Shown: positions 52,585 through 62,230, counted from the stretch's first letter. The stretch: 64,000 nt of DNA from Andreesenia sp964489735 (GCA_964489735.1 CAZBAL010000004.1:1-64000); one strand, 5' to 3'. Program-made: numbers and translations. Notes: generated by a model not told the origin, from the letters alone.

Positions 52585-53466
52585 TTATCTGTCAGACATT
52601 TTTTCTTCTTTCGGCATAGTAGAAACATTGATACCAACCATAGCTTCTCCTAAGTTTTCAGATAGTTCAGCAAGTTTTTTACCGTTATCATAATGTTTAA
52701 CAGCCTGAACTATTGCCTCAGCTCTCTTAACAGGATCCCCTGATTTGAAGATTCCTGATCCAACAAAAACACCGTCACATCCTAATTGCATCATCATAGC
52801 TGCGTCCGCAGGAGTAGCAACACCTCCAGCAGCAAAGTTCACAACAGGAAGTGAATTGTTTTCATGAACATAATCCACAAGATCAATAGGGGCTTGGATT
52901 TCCTTAGCATAATTAGCAAGCTCATCTTTAGACAGAGCAGATATTATAGCCATTTCATTTGTCATGGCTCTCATATGTTTAACTGCTTCAATAACATCAC
53001 CTGTTCCAGGTTCACCTTTTGTTCTAATCATATTAGCTCCTTCAGCAATTCTTCTCAGAGCTTCTCCTAAGTTTTTTGCACCACAAACAAAGGGAGCTTT
53101 AAACTTGGATTTGTCGATATGAAGTCTATCATCAGCAGGTGTAAGTACTTCAGATTCATCTATATAATCAATATCAAGAGCATCAAGAATTTGGGCTTCC
53201 ACAAAGTGACCAATTCTAACTTTAGCCATAACAGGAATAGAAACAGCCGCCTGTATTTCCTTTATAAGTTGAGGATCAGACATTCTTGCGATTCCACCTT
53301 CAGCTCTTATATCAGCAGGAACTCTCTCCAGAGCCATTACAGCACAAGCTCCAGCTGCTTCAGCTATCTTAGCCTGATCGGCATTTGTAACATCCATTAT
53401 TACTCCGCCTTTTAAACTATCAGCTAAATTATTTGTTAAATTGTACCTCTCTTTAATAATTGACAT
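52585..53466 (-). CDS. pdxS: Pyridoxal 5'-phosphate synthase, PdxS subunit
   Basis: 293 residues, highly conserved. GGVIMDVTNADQAKIAEAAGA (about 20-40), ALERVPADIRAEGGIARMSDP, MAKVRIGHFVEAQIL with the catalytic Lys, IDYIDESEVLTPAD and RTKGEPGTGD are diagnostic. With the glutaminase PdxT it makes PLP from ribose 5-phosphate, glyceraldehyde 3-phosphate and ammonia. pdxT is not adjacent in this window, which is less usual. GGAGGAATAAT precedes the start. Confidence 0.96.
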   Translation of the reverse strand: MSIIKERYNLTNNLADSLKGGVIMDVTNADQAKIAEAAGACAVMALERVPADIRAEGGIARMSDPQLIKEIQAAVSIPVMAKVRIGHFVEAQILDALDIDYIDESEVLTPADDRLHIDKSKFKAPFVCGAKNLGEALRRIAEGANMIRTKGEPGTGDVIEAVKHMRAMTNEMAIISALSKDELANYAKEIQAPIDLVDYVHENNSLPVVNFAAGGVATPADAAMMMQLGCDGVFVGSGIFKSGDPVKRAEAIVQAVKHYDNGKKLAELSENLGEAMVGINVSTMPKEEKMSDR

Positions 53467-54145
53467 TATTATTCCTCCAATAATCTATATAATATAAATA
53501 CAAAACTCATAAACACATTATATAATACAGATACAAATATAGCAACAACTATGCGATAAATAAATACAAAAAGGTTATAATAGATTTAATGAAGGGGTAC
53601 AATAGCGATGCGTTTGTAAGATAATATATTTTTATAGATTGAAAAATTTTTAGTATAAAAATAAATAATAGATATCTTTAAAGGATATTTAGCACAAATA
53701 AACCCTATATATAAGGAAGGAAAAAATAAAAGATTATAAAAAGCAAAATAACACCTGCTAATATTGGTTGAAAGAGACTGATGGGGGTATAAATAAAATC
53801 AATGGACATATGTGATGGAGAGGAAATTTGTATATTTGAAAAATTTCAAAAATATGGTATAATTCCTTTGCATACCAAAATTAGCATATAACTCAATCTT
53901 AATGAGTTGCAAGCAGAGAAGTTACAAAAATATTACAAAAAAGTTAATAATAGGTGTCAGCTTAATTGCCTTGAAATCAACACTTAGAACTTTTTTGTGT
54001 TTTAAAAGTTACAGAAAAAAATATATATTGTTGACAATGCTAATTTTACATGTTAGAATTGTGTTGTAGTTTAATCGCGCATCGTTAAGATGCAAGGGTT
54101 GAGCCCTAAAACATTTAAGTATTTATTTTAAGGAGGAATTTTTTT
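53467..54145 (+). promoter_or_regulatory. Long non-coding promoter region of the S-layer gene
   Basis: About 680 bp without an ORF, very AT-rich. Promoter A: TTGAAA (53836-53841), 16 bp, TATAAT (53858-53863). Promoter B: TTGACA (54031-54036), 17 bp, extended -10 TG-T-TAGAAT (54051-54059). The leader has hairpins GCATC/GATGC (54079-54093) and AGGG/CCCT (54095-54107), then AAGGAGGA before ATG. Short AACTCA/TGAGTT hairpin near 53890. Long stable leaders are usual for S-layer mRNAs. Confidence 0.78.
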
Positions 54146-56584
54146 ATGAAAAAAAGAATATTTTCATTAGCGCTTGCCTCTACAATGGTTCTTGGAACAT
54201 TCGGAACTGTTATGGCAGCTGACGAAGTATTAGAAAACAAGCCTTTTGTTGATGGTTATCCAGGTGGAGTATTCAAGCCAGATAACAGCATTACAAGAGG
54301 AGAGGTAACTAAACTTGTTGCAGTAGCTAAAGACTTTGCTACTCAAAACTCAAGTTACCCAGATGTTCAAGATCACTGGGCAAATAAGTATATCGGAGCT
54401 TTATCAGCATATCTTAAAGGTTATCCAGACGGAGAGTTCAAAGCTGATAATGAAATGACAAGAGCAGAATTTGCTACTCTAATGTCAAGAATAAACGATT
54501 CAGACATTAAGCCATCAGCGAAAAGCTTCACTGATATCGGAAACCACTGGGCAGAAGATGATATCAAAAGAATGGCAGCAGCTGGTGTTATAGAAGGATA
54601 TGAAGATGGAACTTTCAAACCAGACCAACCAGTTACTAGAGCAGAAGCTGTAACTATGATCTTAAGAAACGAAGGAATTAATCCGGATCCAGACATAGCT
54701 AGCAAAGTAACTAATCCTTTCAGTGATGTAACTAATGAAGCATGGTATATTGAAGAAGTTCTTACTGCATCAGGACTTTACAAATACGTTCAAGATGAGA
54801 ACGGAAATAGAAAAGTTGTAGCTAATGATGATGTAGAGAAAATAGAGAGTGCAAAAGTAATCGATAAAGTTATTACTGATGAATCAGAAGATCTATTAGT
54901 AGAACTTGCTGTTAACGGAGAAAAGCTTCCTGTAGACTACGCATCATTCTATGCAGAAGGATACCATATTTCAAATGACCAATGGAAAGTTGAAGACTCA
55001 AAAGGTAACGATGCTAGTGATATAATTGTTTGGAAAGCTATAGGTGGAGACTATGTGCCAACACTTGATCCTGACGAAATGGATTTAGATGAGGTTTACA
55101 CTGTATCATTCCCTATAGCACATCAAGGAAACTACTTCACAGTAGCAACTGGAACAGTACAAAAAGTTAAGGCGGCTAACGCTAAAGTTAAAAGTCTTGA
55201 TTCACTAGTTATTAAGAGAGAAAGCTGTGATGGAGATACACTATTAGATCTTAAGAGCGACACACTTGTTGGTGGTTTCTTAGATGGTACGAGAGATGAA
55301 ACTGCTGTGTTGACTAAAATAAATGCTACTGTAAACGGAGGAACACTAAACCTTCTTGATACTAGCATAGCTGGTGATGTTAAAATAGAATCTTCGAATG
55401 AAAATGTTGTTGAAGTTAAAAGAGGAGCAGCTGGAGAAGTAAAACTATACGCAAGAATGGCTGGAAAAGCTACAATCACAGTAACTTACGGAGATCTTAA
55501 AATAACTAAAGAAATAACTGTTGTTAAAGAAGAAAGAAAAGTAAGAGAAGTAAAAGCAAATGTTTCTGAAGTAAATCTATTAAATGGACAATCATCAACT
55601 GTAATAATTTCACTGTTCGACCAGTATGGAGATCCATTCAGTCTAGATTGTACAGATGAAGATTTAACTGAATATATTCATGCAAATATCAAAGGAGATG
55701 CTGTTGTTCAAGTTAATAGCATAACTCCGATGAATGGTAACTCTAAATTTGAAGCTGTTCTTGAAGCTGTATCACCAGGAACAGGATATATCTATGTAAC
55801 AATGATAGATGATGCTTATAAGAATGAAGTAAAAGTATTTAAACTACCTGTTAACGTTACTGACCTTAATACTTTAGGTGAGAAAAAAGTTGTAGTTGAA
55901 GATACTGCTGAAACAAAAGATTATTCAAAAGATTTTGAACTAGACTTAAATGATTCAAAAGATGATAAAGTTCTATTCAATATTTCTCAATTTACTAAAG
56001 AAGGAGCTTTCTCAGGAAAAGTTAAAGATCTTAAATTTGAGATAGATAATCCTGCAATAATTAGTGTTGCTAACGGAACAGATGATAACTTCCTAGTAAC
56101 TGCTAAGAAAAAAGGTGTAGCTGAGATTACTTTAAGAGATAGCGATGATAACGTAGTTGCAAAAGTTAAAGTTACTGTTATCGATTCTGAAAAAAGTGAT
56201 GAAATAACAGGTGTTAACTACAGAGTAGATGCTAAAACTACTATAAAAGGAGCTCCATTAAATGCAATTGGTGATTACAGACTAAGCGACTTCGTTTTTG
56301 GAGATGCAATAAAAACTAACGTTGCTAGCCTATCTACACCAGTAATAGAAAATGGACAAGTTAAAGTAGATGGAAAAGTTGTAGGTAAAGTTAAGGTTGA
56401 AGTTTACACTTACGACGCAGATGACAATGCTACTAAGACTGTTATTGAAAATGCAAATGAAGCAGATGTTCTTGTAACTCTTGCGGATAAAGATGGAGAG
56501 AGAAAAGCTAAAGTATCAGTAGAAGTTATCTCTAACGATGGAACTGAGTTTGACAAAGTTTACGAACTAGACTTAGCTAAATAA
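54146..56584 (+). CDS. Major S-layer/surface protein: N-terminal SLH repeats and Ig-like tail
   Basis: 812 residues. Signal peptide MKKRIFSLALASTMVLGTFGTVMAADE (split; cleavage after about residue 24). Three SLH repeats: a first partial one with GYPGGVFKPDNSITRGE (about 38-54), YPDVQDHWANKYIGAL and SFTDIGNHWAEDD with FKPDQPVTRAEAV. The rest is mostly beta-rich, including BIG2-like Ig segments (VEIKSSNENVVEVKRGAAGEVKLYARMAGKATITVTYG and a second near 630-680). Codon choice and the strong promoter suggest abundance. It probably builds the paracrystalline S-layer. Confidence 0.88.
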   Translation: MKKRIFSLALASTMVLGTFGTVMAADEVLENKPFVDGYPGGVFKPDNSITRGEVTKLVAVAKDFATQNSSYPDVQDHWANKYIGALSAYLKGYPDGEFKADNEMTRAEFATLMSRINDSDIKPSAKSFTDIGNHWAEDDIKRMAAAGVIEGYEDGTFKPDQPVTRAEAVTMILRNEGINPDPDIASKVTNPFSDVTNEAWYIEEVLTASGLYKYVQDENGNRKVVANDDVEKIESAKVIDKVITDESEDLLVELAVNGEKLPVDYASFYAEGYHISNDQWKVEDSKGNDASDIIVWKAIGGDYVPTLDPDEMDLDEVYTVSFPIAHQGNYFTVATGTVQKVKAANAKVKSLDSLVIKRESCDGDTLLDLKSDTLVGGFLDGTRDETAVLTKINATVNGGTLNLLDTSIAGDVKIESSNENVVEVKRGAAGEVKLYARMAGKATITVTYGDLKITKEITVVKEERKVREVKANVSEVNLLNGQSSTVIISLFDQYGDPFSLDCTDEDLTEYIHANIKGDAVVQVNSITPMNGNSKFEAVLEAVSPGTGYIYVTMIDDAYKNEVKVFKLPVNVTDLNTLGEKKVVVEDTAETKDYSKDFELDLNDSKDDKVLFNISQFTKEGAFSGKVKDLKFEIDNPAIISVANGTDDNFLVTAKKKGVAEITLRDSDDNVVAKVKVTVIDSEKSDEITGVNYRVDAKTTIKGAPLNAIGDYRLSDFVFGDAIKTNVASLSTPVIENGQVKVDGKVVGKVKVEVYTYDADDNATKTVIENANEADVLVTLADKDGERKAKVSVEVISNDGTEFDKVYELDLAK

Positions 56585-56630
56585 TATAGACTAATCAAGG
56601 TCAATATTAATAGATGTAAATATACAAGAT

Positions 56631-56663
56631 AAAAGGATAGAATCTTTCTATCCTTTTATTTTT
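56631..56663 (+). terminator. S-layer gene terminator
   Basis: AAAAGGATAG (56631-56640) pairs perfectly with CTATCCTTTT (56648-56657), then ATTTTTG. Confidence 0.9.
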
Positions 56664-56672
56664 GAAAAAACA

Positions 56673-56709
56673 GCCACACATACTCATGATTGAATTCGTG
56701 AGTAGTGGC
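56673..56709 (+). other. Hairpin upstream of the acidic SLH gene
   Basis: GCCAC/GTGGC and TACTCA/TGAGTA form a two-part stem around GAATTC-containing loop sequence; no T-run. Possibly a leader or processing structure. Confidence 0.5.
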
Positions 56710-56785
56710 TACATATCTTAAACAAAGCAAAAATAGAGAAGAACAAGATATTAAAATAGTATCTATATAAATTTAGGGGGACAAT

Positions 56786-57736
56786 ATGAGTAAGAAAATA
56801 GTTTCACTAGCAGTAGCTAGTATGATGGCATTAGGATCGCTAGCAATAGCAGACACAGAAGTAGAAGTAAAGGAAAGCAAACCATTTATAAAAGGTTATG
56901 AGTCTGAAGGAAAGTACACTTTCAAAGCAGATAACTCTATAAAGAGATCAGAAATAGCAGCTATAGTAGCTAGAGCTATAGAATTAGAAGATGCTGAAAA
57001 CACATTTGAAGATGTTGATGCAGAACACTGGGCAGCTGGATATATAGGAGCTCTTCAAGGAGAAGGATATGTTCAAGGAGATGATGAAGGAAAATACAAT
57101 CCTGAATCAGACCTTACTAGAGCTGAGCTTGCACAAATAATATACAATGTTCTTGGTATAGAAGAAGACGCAGATGAAGATGACAAAGATGATGAAGATG
57201 ATAAAGACGAAGATAAAACAGAAGTAGAAGAATCATCAGATGAAGAATCATCAGACGAAGAAAATAATGATGATGAAGATGCAGACAATGACGATAAAGA
57301 TGAAGACAATGAAAACGGTGAAGATGACGAAGATGATAAAGAAGAAGAAAAAGAGTCTAAATTCAACGATGTAGATAGTCATTGGGGTAAAAAAGCTATT
57401 GAAGCAATAGCTGATAAAGGTATAGTTGAAGGTTATCCAGGAGAAGATGAAGAAGGAAAAGTTGAATTCAGACCTGATAACAAAGTTACTAGAGCAGAAG
57501 CTGTTAAAATGATATTACTTCTAAACGAAAGAAATATTGATGTAGAAGATGCTTTAGAAAAGCTAGAAAATAAATTCGAAGATCTTGATGAGCATTGGGC
57601 TAAAGCTTTAATACTTGCAGCATCAAACAGCTACAAGTATGAAGTTAAAGATGGAAAAGAAGTAATCGTTGAAGAAGAAAATGATGACAGCGATGACGAA
57701 GATGACAAAGATGATGAAGGAACTACTGAAGAGTAA
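56786..57736 (+). CDS. SLH protein with long acidic insert
   Basis: 316 residues. A signal peptide (about 1-22) is followed by SLH-like units: YTFKADNSIKRSEIAAI (about 42-58), FEDVDAEHWAAGYIGAL with YNPESDLTRAELAQI (about 72-120), then about 70 residues almost wholly Asp, Glu, Lys, Ser and Asn (about 128-195), then FNDVDSHWGKKAIEAI with FRPDNKVTRAEAVKM (about 198-245) and FEDLDEHWAKALILA. The acidic stretch separates SLH units that are normally contiguous. It could bind Ca2+ or cations. Second surface gene after the S-layer gene; likely abundant. Confidence 0.82.
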   Translation: MSKKIVSLAVASMMALGSLAIADTEVEVKESKPFIKGYESEGKYTFKADNSIKRSEIAAIVARAIELEDAENTFEDVDAEHWAAGYIGALQGEGYVQGDDEGKYNPESDLTRAELAQIIYNVLGIEEDADEDDKDDEDDKDEDKTEVEESSDEESSDEENNDDEDADNDDKDEDNENGEDDEDDKEEEKESKFNDVDSHWGKKAIEAIADKGIVEGYPGEDEEGKVEFRPDNKVTRAEAVKMILLLNERNIDVEDALEKLENKFEDLDEHWAKALILAASNSYKYEVKDGKEVIVEEENDDSDDEDDKDDEGTTEE

Positions 57737-57783
57737 TTTTATCAATCTTTTTATCTTGAGTTTTAATATTGATATTTAATTTT

Positions 57784-57819
57784 AAAGCAGGGGTGAATTT
57801 ACTCCTGCTTTTATTATAT
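57784..57819 (+). terminator. Terminator of the acidic SLH gene
   Basis: AAAGCAGG (57784-57791) pairs with CCTGCTTT (57804-57811), followed by TATTATATT. Confidence 0.8.
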
Positions 57820-57834
57820 TCAAAAGGGAATGAT

Positions 57835-58320
57835 ATGATGATTCAAATAAAGTTTGCTAAAATTAGAAAAGATGCGAAAATTCCATCTAAAGCATTAGAA
57901 GATGCAGGATATGATGTCTATGCATGCTTTGATGAAGACTGTATGAAAATTGAGCCACTGACTACTGTTATGATACCGACAGGAATAGCATCAGCAGTAC
58001 CGGATACTCATTATTTTCAAATTCAGGAAAGAGGCAGTACTGGCACCAAAGGAATGAAGTATGGAGCTGGTGTAATTGACTCGGGCTATAGAGGTGAGTG
58101 GTTTATCCCTATAACAAATTGCAATAATAAGGATTTGATAATTGCCAAGGATGCGAGCGCTGACTATGGAGATGCACTTGTCTATCCATATGATAAAGCG
58201 ATAGCTCAGGCAATACTTTTAGAAGTGCCATTAACTGAAATAGAAGAAATTTCATATGATGAGCTAAAAGAGATTCCTTCGGAGAGAGGAGCGGGAAGAT
58301 TAGGAAGCTCAGGTAAGTAA
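57835..58320 (+). CDS. dut: dUTP diphosphatase (deoxyuridine triphosphatase family)
   Basis: 161 residues from ATG 57835 (AAAAGGGAATG upstream; ATG 57838 possible). Trimeric dUTPase motifs: AGYDVYACFD (motif 1, about 24-33), QERGSTGTKG (motif 2, about 63-72), GAGVIDSGYRGEWF (motif 3, about 76-89) and, near the end, RGAGRLGSSG (motif 5). It hydrolyses dUTP to dUMP. The motif 4 region is AQAILLEV. Confidence 0.92.
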   Translation: MMIQIKFAKIRKDAKIPSKALEDAGYDVYACFDEDCMKIEPLTTVMIPTGIASAVPDTHYFQIQERGSTGTKGMKYGAGVIDSGYRGEWFIPITNCNNKDLIIAKDASADYGDALVYPYDKAIAQAILLEVPLTEIEEISYDELKEIPSERGAGRLGSSGK

Positions 58321-58362
58321 TACTCCGTATGATTCGAAAAATATAATATTCAAAAAACATAA

Positions 58363-58403
58363 AAAATGACCTGGTATTCTGAATGTGAACACTAGGTCAT
58401 TTT
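58363..58403. terminator. Bidirectional terminator
   Basis: AAAATGACCT (58363-58372) pairs perfectly with AGGTCATTTT (58394-58403), between dut and the epimerase gene. Confidence 0.88.
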
Positions 58404-58433
58404 GCAATTTAAATCCATATACTCTACTATAGT

Positions 58434-59072
58434 TTAAATTTCCGGTATTCCTATACTTTCTACAACTACTTGACCCGTATATTTCTTAGAGTCTTCGTTT
58501 TCAAAGCCTTTTTTCATATATTGGAAAGTGATGGTTTTTTCTGCTTGTACTGATGCGCCCATAGGAACGCCAGTATCTGCATTAAGACCTGAAGGAAGAT
58601 CGACTGAATATATTTTCTTGCCTGATGAATTTATTATGGCGATAATATACAATAGATAGCCTTTTATATCAGAATTGAGTCCTGTACCAAATATTGCATC
58701 GACTATAACATCTGATTCATCAGCATAATCTTCAAGTCTGTCCCAATTTATATCGCTGATTACTGAGACTTCTATACTCAGTTTTTCTAGTATGTTGTAA
58801 TTTATTAGGGCATCTCCTTTTATTTCAAAGGGATTTCCTATCAGTGCAACTTTTACATTTTTTCCAAGTAATTTGAGTTGGCGTGCAATTCCAAAGCCAT
58901 CTCCACCATTGTTTCCTGTTCCTGATATTATGAGATAATTATCTTTTTCTAAATCGATATTGTTCATAAACTTTATTACAGCATTTTCCATGAGCACGAT
59001 ACCTGGAATGCCATAGTTTTCAATTGCATTTGTATCTAAATCTCTCATTTCCTGTGCAGTTTTATACTTCAT
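58434..59072 (-). CDS. nnrE: NAD(P)H-hydrate epimerase (YjeF N-terminal domain)
   Basis: 212 residues, a stand-alone YjeF_N domain without the ADP-dependent dehydratase half. Motifs: MRDLDTNAIENYGIPGIVLMENA at the start, GTGNNGGDGFGIARQL (about 51-66), VDAIFGTGL (about 114-122) and YSVDLPSGLNADTG. It epimerises damaged NAD(P)HX. The dehydratase partner is not in this window. Confidence 0.9.
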   Translation of the reverse strand: MKYKTAQEMRDLDTNAIENYGIPGIVLMENAVIKFMNNIDLEKDNYLIISGTGNNGGDGFGIARQLKLLGKNVKVALIGNPFEIKGDALINYNILEKLSIEVSVISDINWDRLEDYADESDVIVDAIFGTGLNSDIKGYLLYIIAIINSSGKKIYSVDLPSGLNADTGVPMGASVQAEKTITFQYMKKGFENEDSKKYTGQVVVESIGIPEI

Positions 59073-59089
59073 TTTATCACTCCGATCTT

Positions 59090-60571
59090 TTAAGTTTCCA
59101 TTGGTGTCATGAGATTGACATCAAATTCTTCCTCAAAGTACTCAACTGAAGATGTGTTTTCAGCTGTTACCAGAAGTACATCTCCTTTTTCAATAACTGT
59201 AGAACCATTTGGTGTTATATAGTTATGGTTTCTGTTTATACTCATTATAAGTAATCCTTCAGGAAAGTTTATGTTCAGTATCTGGTTACCTATCATACTT
59301 GATGTGTCCAGAACGGCAACTTTTGCGAAGACTCCTCCAATATCATCCGAGTAGTCGTTGAAACTTTTGATAAGCATATTCTGCTTTTCAACGGCCTCTA
59401 CCAGATCGAGTCGTCTGGCTAGAACTGGGAATAGAGAACCCTGAACTACAACTGAAAGAAGTACTATGAAGAAAACTATATTGAAAATGAACTGTGAGTT
59501 TTCTAAATCATATATAAATGGCATCAGTGCAAAAACAATAGATGCTGCACCTCTAAAGCCTGCCCATGAAATGAGTATCTTTTCTGCACTATTGTATTTG
59601 AAAAATGATGTTAGAATGACTATTGCCAAAGGTCGTGCAATAAAAATTAGAAATACTGAAATCTGCATACCTTCATTCAGCACAGTCGTAATAGCCTCAG
59701 GCTTTGAGAAAACTCCCAAGACTACGAACAGGAAGATCTGCATAATCCATGTCTGGCCATCAAAGAATTTAATCAAATGACGTTTATAGAAAAACTTCTT
59801 ATTACCTAGAACTATTCCTGCTATATACATTGCCAAAAAACCATTTCCATCGAGCAGTGATACTATCGAAAAAACTATATAGACCCATGCTACAAGTGAG
59901 CCATAATATAGTCCATTATACTTAAGTTTTACATGGTTAAGGAAATGAGCAATCACTCTTCCAAATAAGTACCCTAGAACTCCTCCTATTATCATCTGCT
60001 TTAATAAAAAAGCTATGAGTTCCAATGAAGACATCCCATCACCTGTTAAAGTTGTCAATAGAGCAAGTGTGAGCATATATGCCATAGGGTCGTTACTACC
60101 ACTTTCCAGCTCTAGAGTCGGGACTAATCGACCCTTAAGGTTCAGGTCTTTTGACTTCAGTATTGAGAACACTGTTGCGGCATCAGTAGATGAAACAATA
60201 CTTCCCAATAACAGTCCTTCTACAATTGACAGACCGGTCACTTCTGCTGCAAACAGTCCAACTAGCACTGCAGTAGCTACGACTCCAACTGTTGCGAGAA
60301 TACCTCCGGGCTTTATTACCGTCTTAATAGAAGACCACTTGGTATCCATACCCCCTGTGAACAATATAAAAGCAAGTGCTACGGAACCAATTGCTTGGGC
60401 TATCTTAGCATTGTCAAAGTGGACCAGACCCAGTTTGTCAGATCCTAAAACCATACCTATTAATAAGAATACCAATAGGGTAGGAACACCTATCTCATAA
60501 GATATATTGCTGAACAATATACAGAGTAGAAGAACTACTGCCCCTATCAGTACATATGTGTTGAAATCCAT
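59090..60571 (-). CDS. CPA1-family cation/proton antiporter (NhaP2-like) with RCK-C domain
   Basis: 493 residues from ATG 60571 (a GGGGGG run lies upstream; TTG 60577 is possible). About 12 hydrophobic segments in the first 390 residues, with the family motif SIVSSTDAATVFSIL and GSNDPMAYML (paired Asp). The C-terminal part (about 395-493) resembles a TrkA-C/RCK-C domain (VFAKVAVLDTSSMIGNQIL). NhaP2/CvrA-type proteins exchange K+ or Na+ for H+. It follows no operon partner; the epimerase gene is 17 bp downstream. Confidence 0.9.
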   Translation of the reverse strand: MDFNTYVLIGAVVLLLCILFSNISYEIGVPTLLVFLLIGMVLGSDKLGLVHFDNAKIAQAIGSVALAFILFTGGMDTKWSSIKTVIKPGGILATVGVVATAVLVGLFAAEVTGLSIVEGLLLGSIVSSTDAATVFSILKSKDLNLKGRLVPTLELESGSNDPMAYMLTLALLTTLTGDGMSSLELIAFLLKQMIIGGVLGYLFGRVIAHFLNHVKLKYNGLYYGSLVAWVYIVFSIVSLLDGNGFLAMYIAGIVLGNKKFFYKRHLIKFFDGQTWIMQIFLFVVLGVFSKPEAITTVLNEGMQISVFLIFIARPLAIVILTSFFKYNSAEKILISWAGFRGAASIVFALMPFIYDLENSQFIFNIVFFIVLLSVVVQGSLFPVLARRLDLVEAVEKQNMLIKSFNDYSDDIGGVFAKVAVLDTSSMIGNQILNINFPEGLLIMSINRNHNYITPNGSTVIEKGDVLLVTAENTSSVEYFEEEFDVNLMTPMET

Positions 60572-60676
60572 AAGCAACCCCCCTAACTCCTATATACATA
60601 TCATACCCTAAATAGTGGAAGAATACACGTATATTGTGGGGAATTACTTATGGTTAGCTATTCTCAAGTGTCGGTT

Positions 60677-61984
60677 TTATATTATATTTACATCTTCGTT
60701 GTTCTGAATCTTTTTCATATTTCTAACAGAGCACATTTTTCCGCACATGGTGCATGAGTCTTCAAACTCAGGCTTAGATTCTTCCCTGAATCTCCTTGCT
60801 TTTACAGGGTCCATCGCCAACTCGAACATCTTATTCCAGTCTAAGTCCATACGTGCTTTACTCATTTCATTATCCCAGTCTCTAGCACCTTTAACTTTTT
60901 TTCCTATGTCCGCAGCATGAGCCGCAATTTTAGTCGCAACAATTCCTTCAATCATATCGTCTAAAGTAGGAAGTCTGAGGTGTTCGGCCGGGGTAACATA
61001 GCATAGAAAATCTGCACCGTTAGTCGCAGCGATAGCACCTCCTATTGCTGAAGTTATATGGTCATATCCTGGTGCTACATCTGTAACAATAGGGCCGAGA
61101 ACATATAATGGCGCATTGTGACAGAGTTTTTTAGCCATTATCATATTTGCAGCGACTTCATCTATAGCAACATGTCCTGGACCCTCTATCATAATCTGAA
61201 CATCTTTTGCCCAAGCTTTTTTTGTCAGCTCCCCTAGTACGATAAGTTCACTGATTTGAACTGCATCTCCTGCATCATTTATGCTTCCAGGTCTGCAAGC
61301 ATCGCCAAGGCTTATTGTGACATCATACTCTCTGCATATGTCAAGTATTTCATCAAAGTATTCAAAGAACGGATTTTCTTTATTATTGAGCTCCATCCAA
61401 GAGTATATTAGAGATCCTCCTCTTGAAACTATGCTGGTCAGTCTTGGATTATTCTTGAGTTTCTTGGCTACCTCTCTATTTATTCCTGCATGTATAGTCA
61501 TAAAATCCACACCATCTTCAGCATGTTTTTTTATGACATCAATGAACTCTTTTTCTGAAATATCTTTTAAGTCTTTATCGTAAAAACCAACAGCATCATA
61601 TATTGGAACTGTTCCTATCATGGCTTTTGAACGCTTTACGAGCTTCTGTCTGAATTCTTCTGTTTTTCCGAAAGAGCTCAAATCCATTATAGCTTCTGCA
61701 TTCATCTCTATAGCTTTATCGACTTTCTCAAATTCTTTTTCTACATCAGGACAGTCTCTGGATATACCAAGATTCACATTTATTTTAGTTTTAAGCCCTT
61801 CTCCAACTCCTTCAGCTGATAAAGAAGAGTGTTTCTTGTTAGCCGGGATTGCAATTCTCCCTGCCTTAACTCCTTCCAGTACGAAGTTAACATCAAGGTT
61901 TTCTTTTTCTGCTACTGTTTTCATTTCCGCTGTGATAATATTTCTTTTTGCTGCATCCATCTGCGTTGTGTAATTCTGTGTCAT
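60677..61984 (-). CDS. thiC: Phosphomethylpyrimidine synthase
   Basis: 435 residues from ATG 61984 (GGAGGT seven bases upstream). Radical-SAM ThiC motifs: NVNLGISRDCPD, IHAGINREV, SRGGSLIYSWM, GDACRPGSINDAGDAVQ, MIEGPGHVAIDEVAANM and the C-terminal cluster ligands CTMCGKMCSVRNM. It makes HMP phosphate for thiamine from AIR. A TPP riboswitch and attenuator lie upstream. Confidence 0.96.
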   Translation of the reverse strand: MTQNYTTQMDAAKRNIITAEMKTVAEKENLDVNFVLEGVKAGRIAIPANKKHSSLSAEGVGEGLKTKINVNLGISRDCPDVEKEFEKVDKAIEMNAEAIMDLSSFGKTEEFRQKLVKRSKAMIGTVPIYDAVGFYDKDLKDISEKEFIDVIKKHAEDGVDFMTIHAGINREVAKKLKNNPRLTSIVSRGGSLIYSWMELNNKENPFFEYFDEILDICREYDVTISLGDACRPGSINDAGDAVQISELIVLGELTKKAWAKDVQIMIEGPGHVAIDEVAANMIMAKKLCHNAPLYVLGPIVTDVAPGYDHITSAIGGAIAATNGADFLCYVTPAEHLRLPTLDDMIEGIVATKIAAHAADIGKKVKGARDWDNEMSKARMDLDWNKMFELAMDPVKARRFREESKPEFEDSCTMCGKMCSVRNMKKIQNNEDVNII

Positions 61985-62010
61985 ATAAATTACCTCCATA
62001 TTTATTCAAT

Positions 62011-62040
62011 AAAAAAAGAGCATACCAATTGGTAAGCTCT
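62011..62040 (-). terminator. Attenuator terminator of thiC
   Basis: On the minus strand AGAGCTTACC and GGTATGCTCT pair with one mismatch around AATT, followed by seven T. Its place between aptamer and thiC makes it the likely expression platform. Confidence 0.88.
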
Positions 62041-62079
62041 AAATATTAAAAAAACAGTCTAGATATTTTTTAGTATTTC

Positions 62080-62160
62080 AGCTTCCCTACGTTGGTTTTA
62101 ACCAAATCAGGTTCGAAGGGTCGGAATTTTCCTCTCAGCTTTTACAGCACCCCTAGCTCA
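62080..62160 (-). promoter_or_regulatory. TPP riboswitch (THI element)
   Basis: On the minus strand the conserved parts occur in order: AGGGGTGCT (near 62155), GCTGAGAGG (near 62138), CCCTTCGAACCTGAT (near 62120-62106), GGTTAAAACCA and GTAGGGAAGCT (62090-62080). These are the P2/P3 and P4/P5 core sequences of the TPP aptamer. Thiamine pyrophosphate should promote termination upstream of thiC. Confidence 0.96.
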
Positions 62161-62230
62161 TTTTTTATTTATTCTATTGTCTGAGTTGATTATATAGGAT
62201 ATGCTTTAGTTTGTAAAGCTGCGAGTAAAT

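Noticed and set aside
57073..57366. Antisense Ser-rich ORF opposite the acidic SLH gene
   Set aside because: Serine runs are the reverse-strand reading of GAT/GAA codons; no ribosome site or independent signal.
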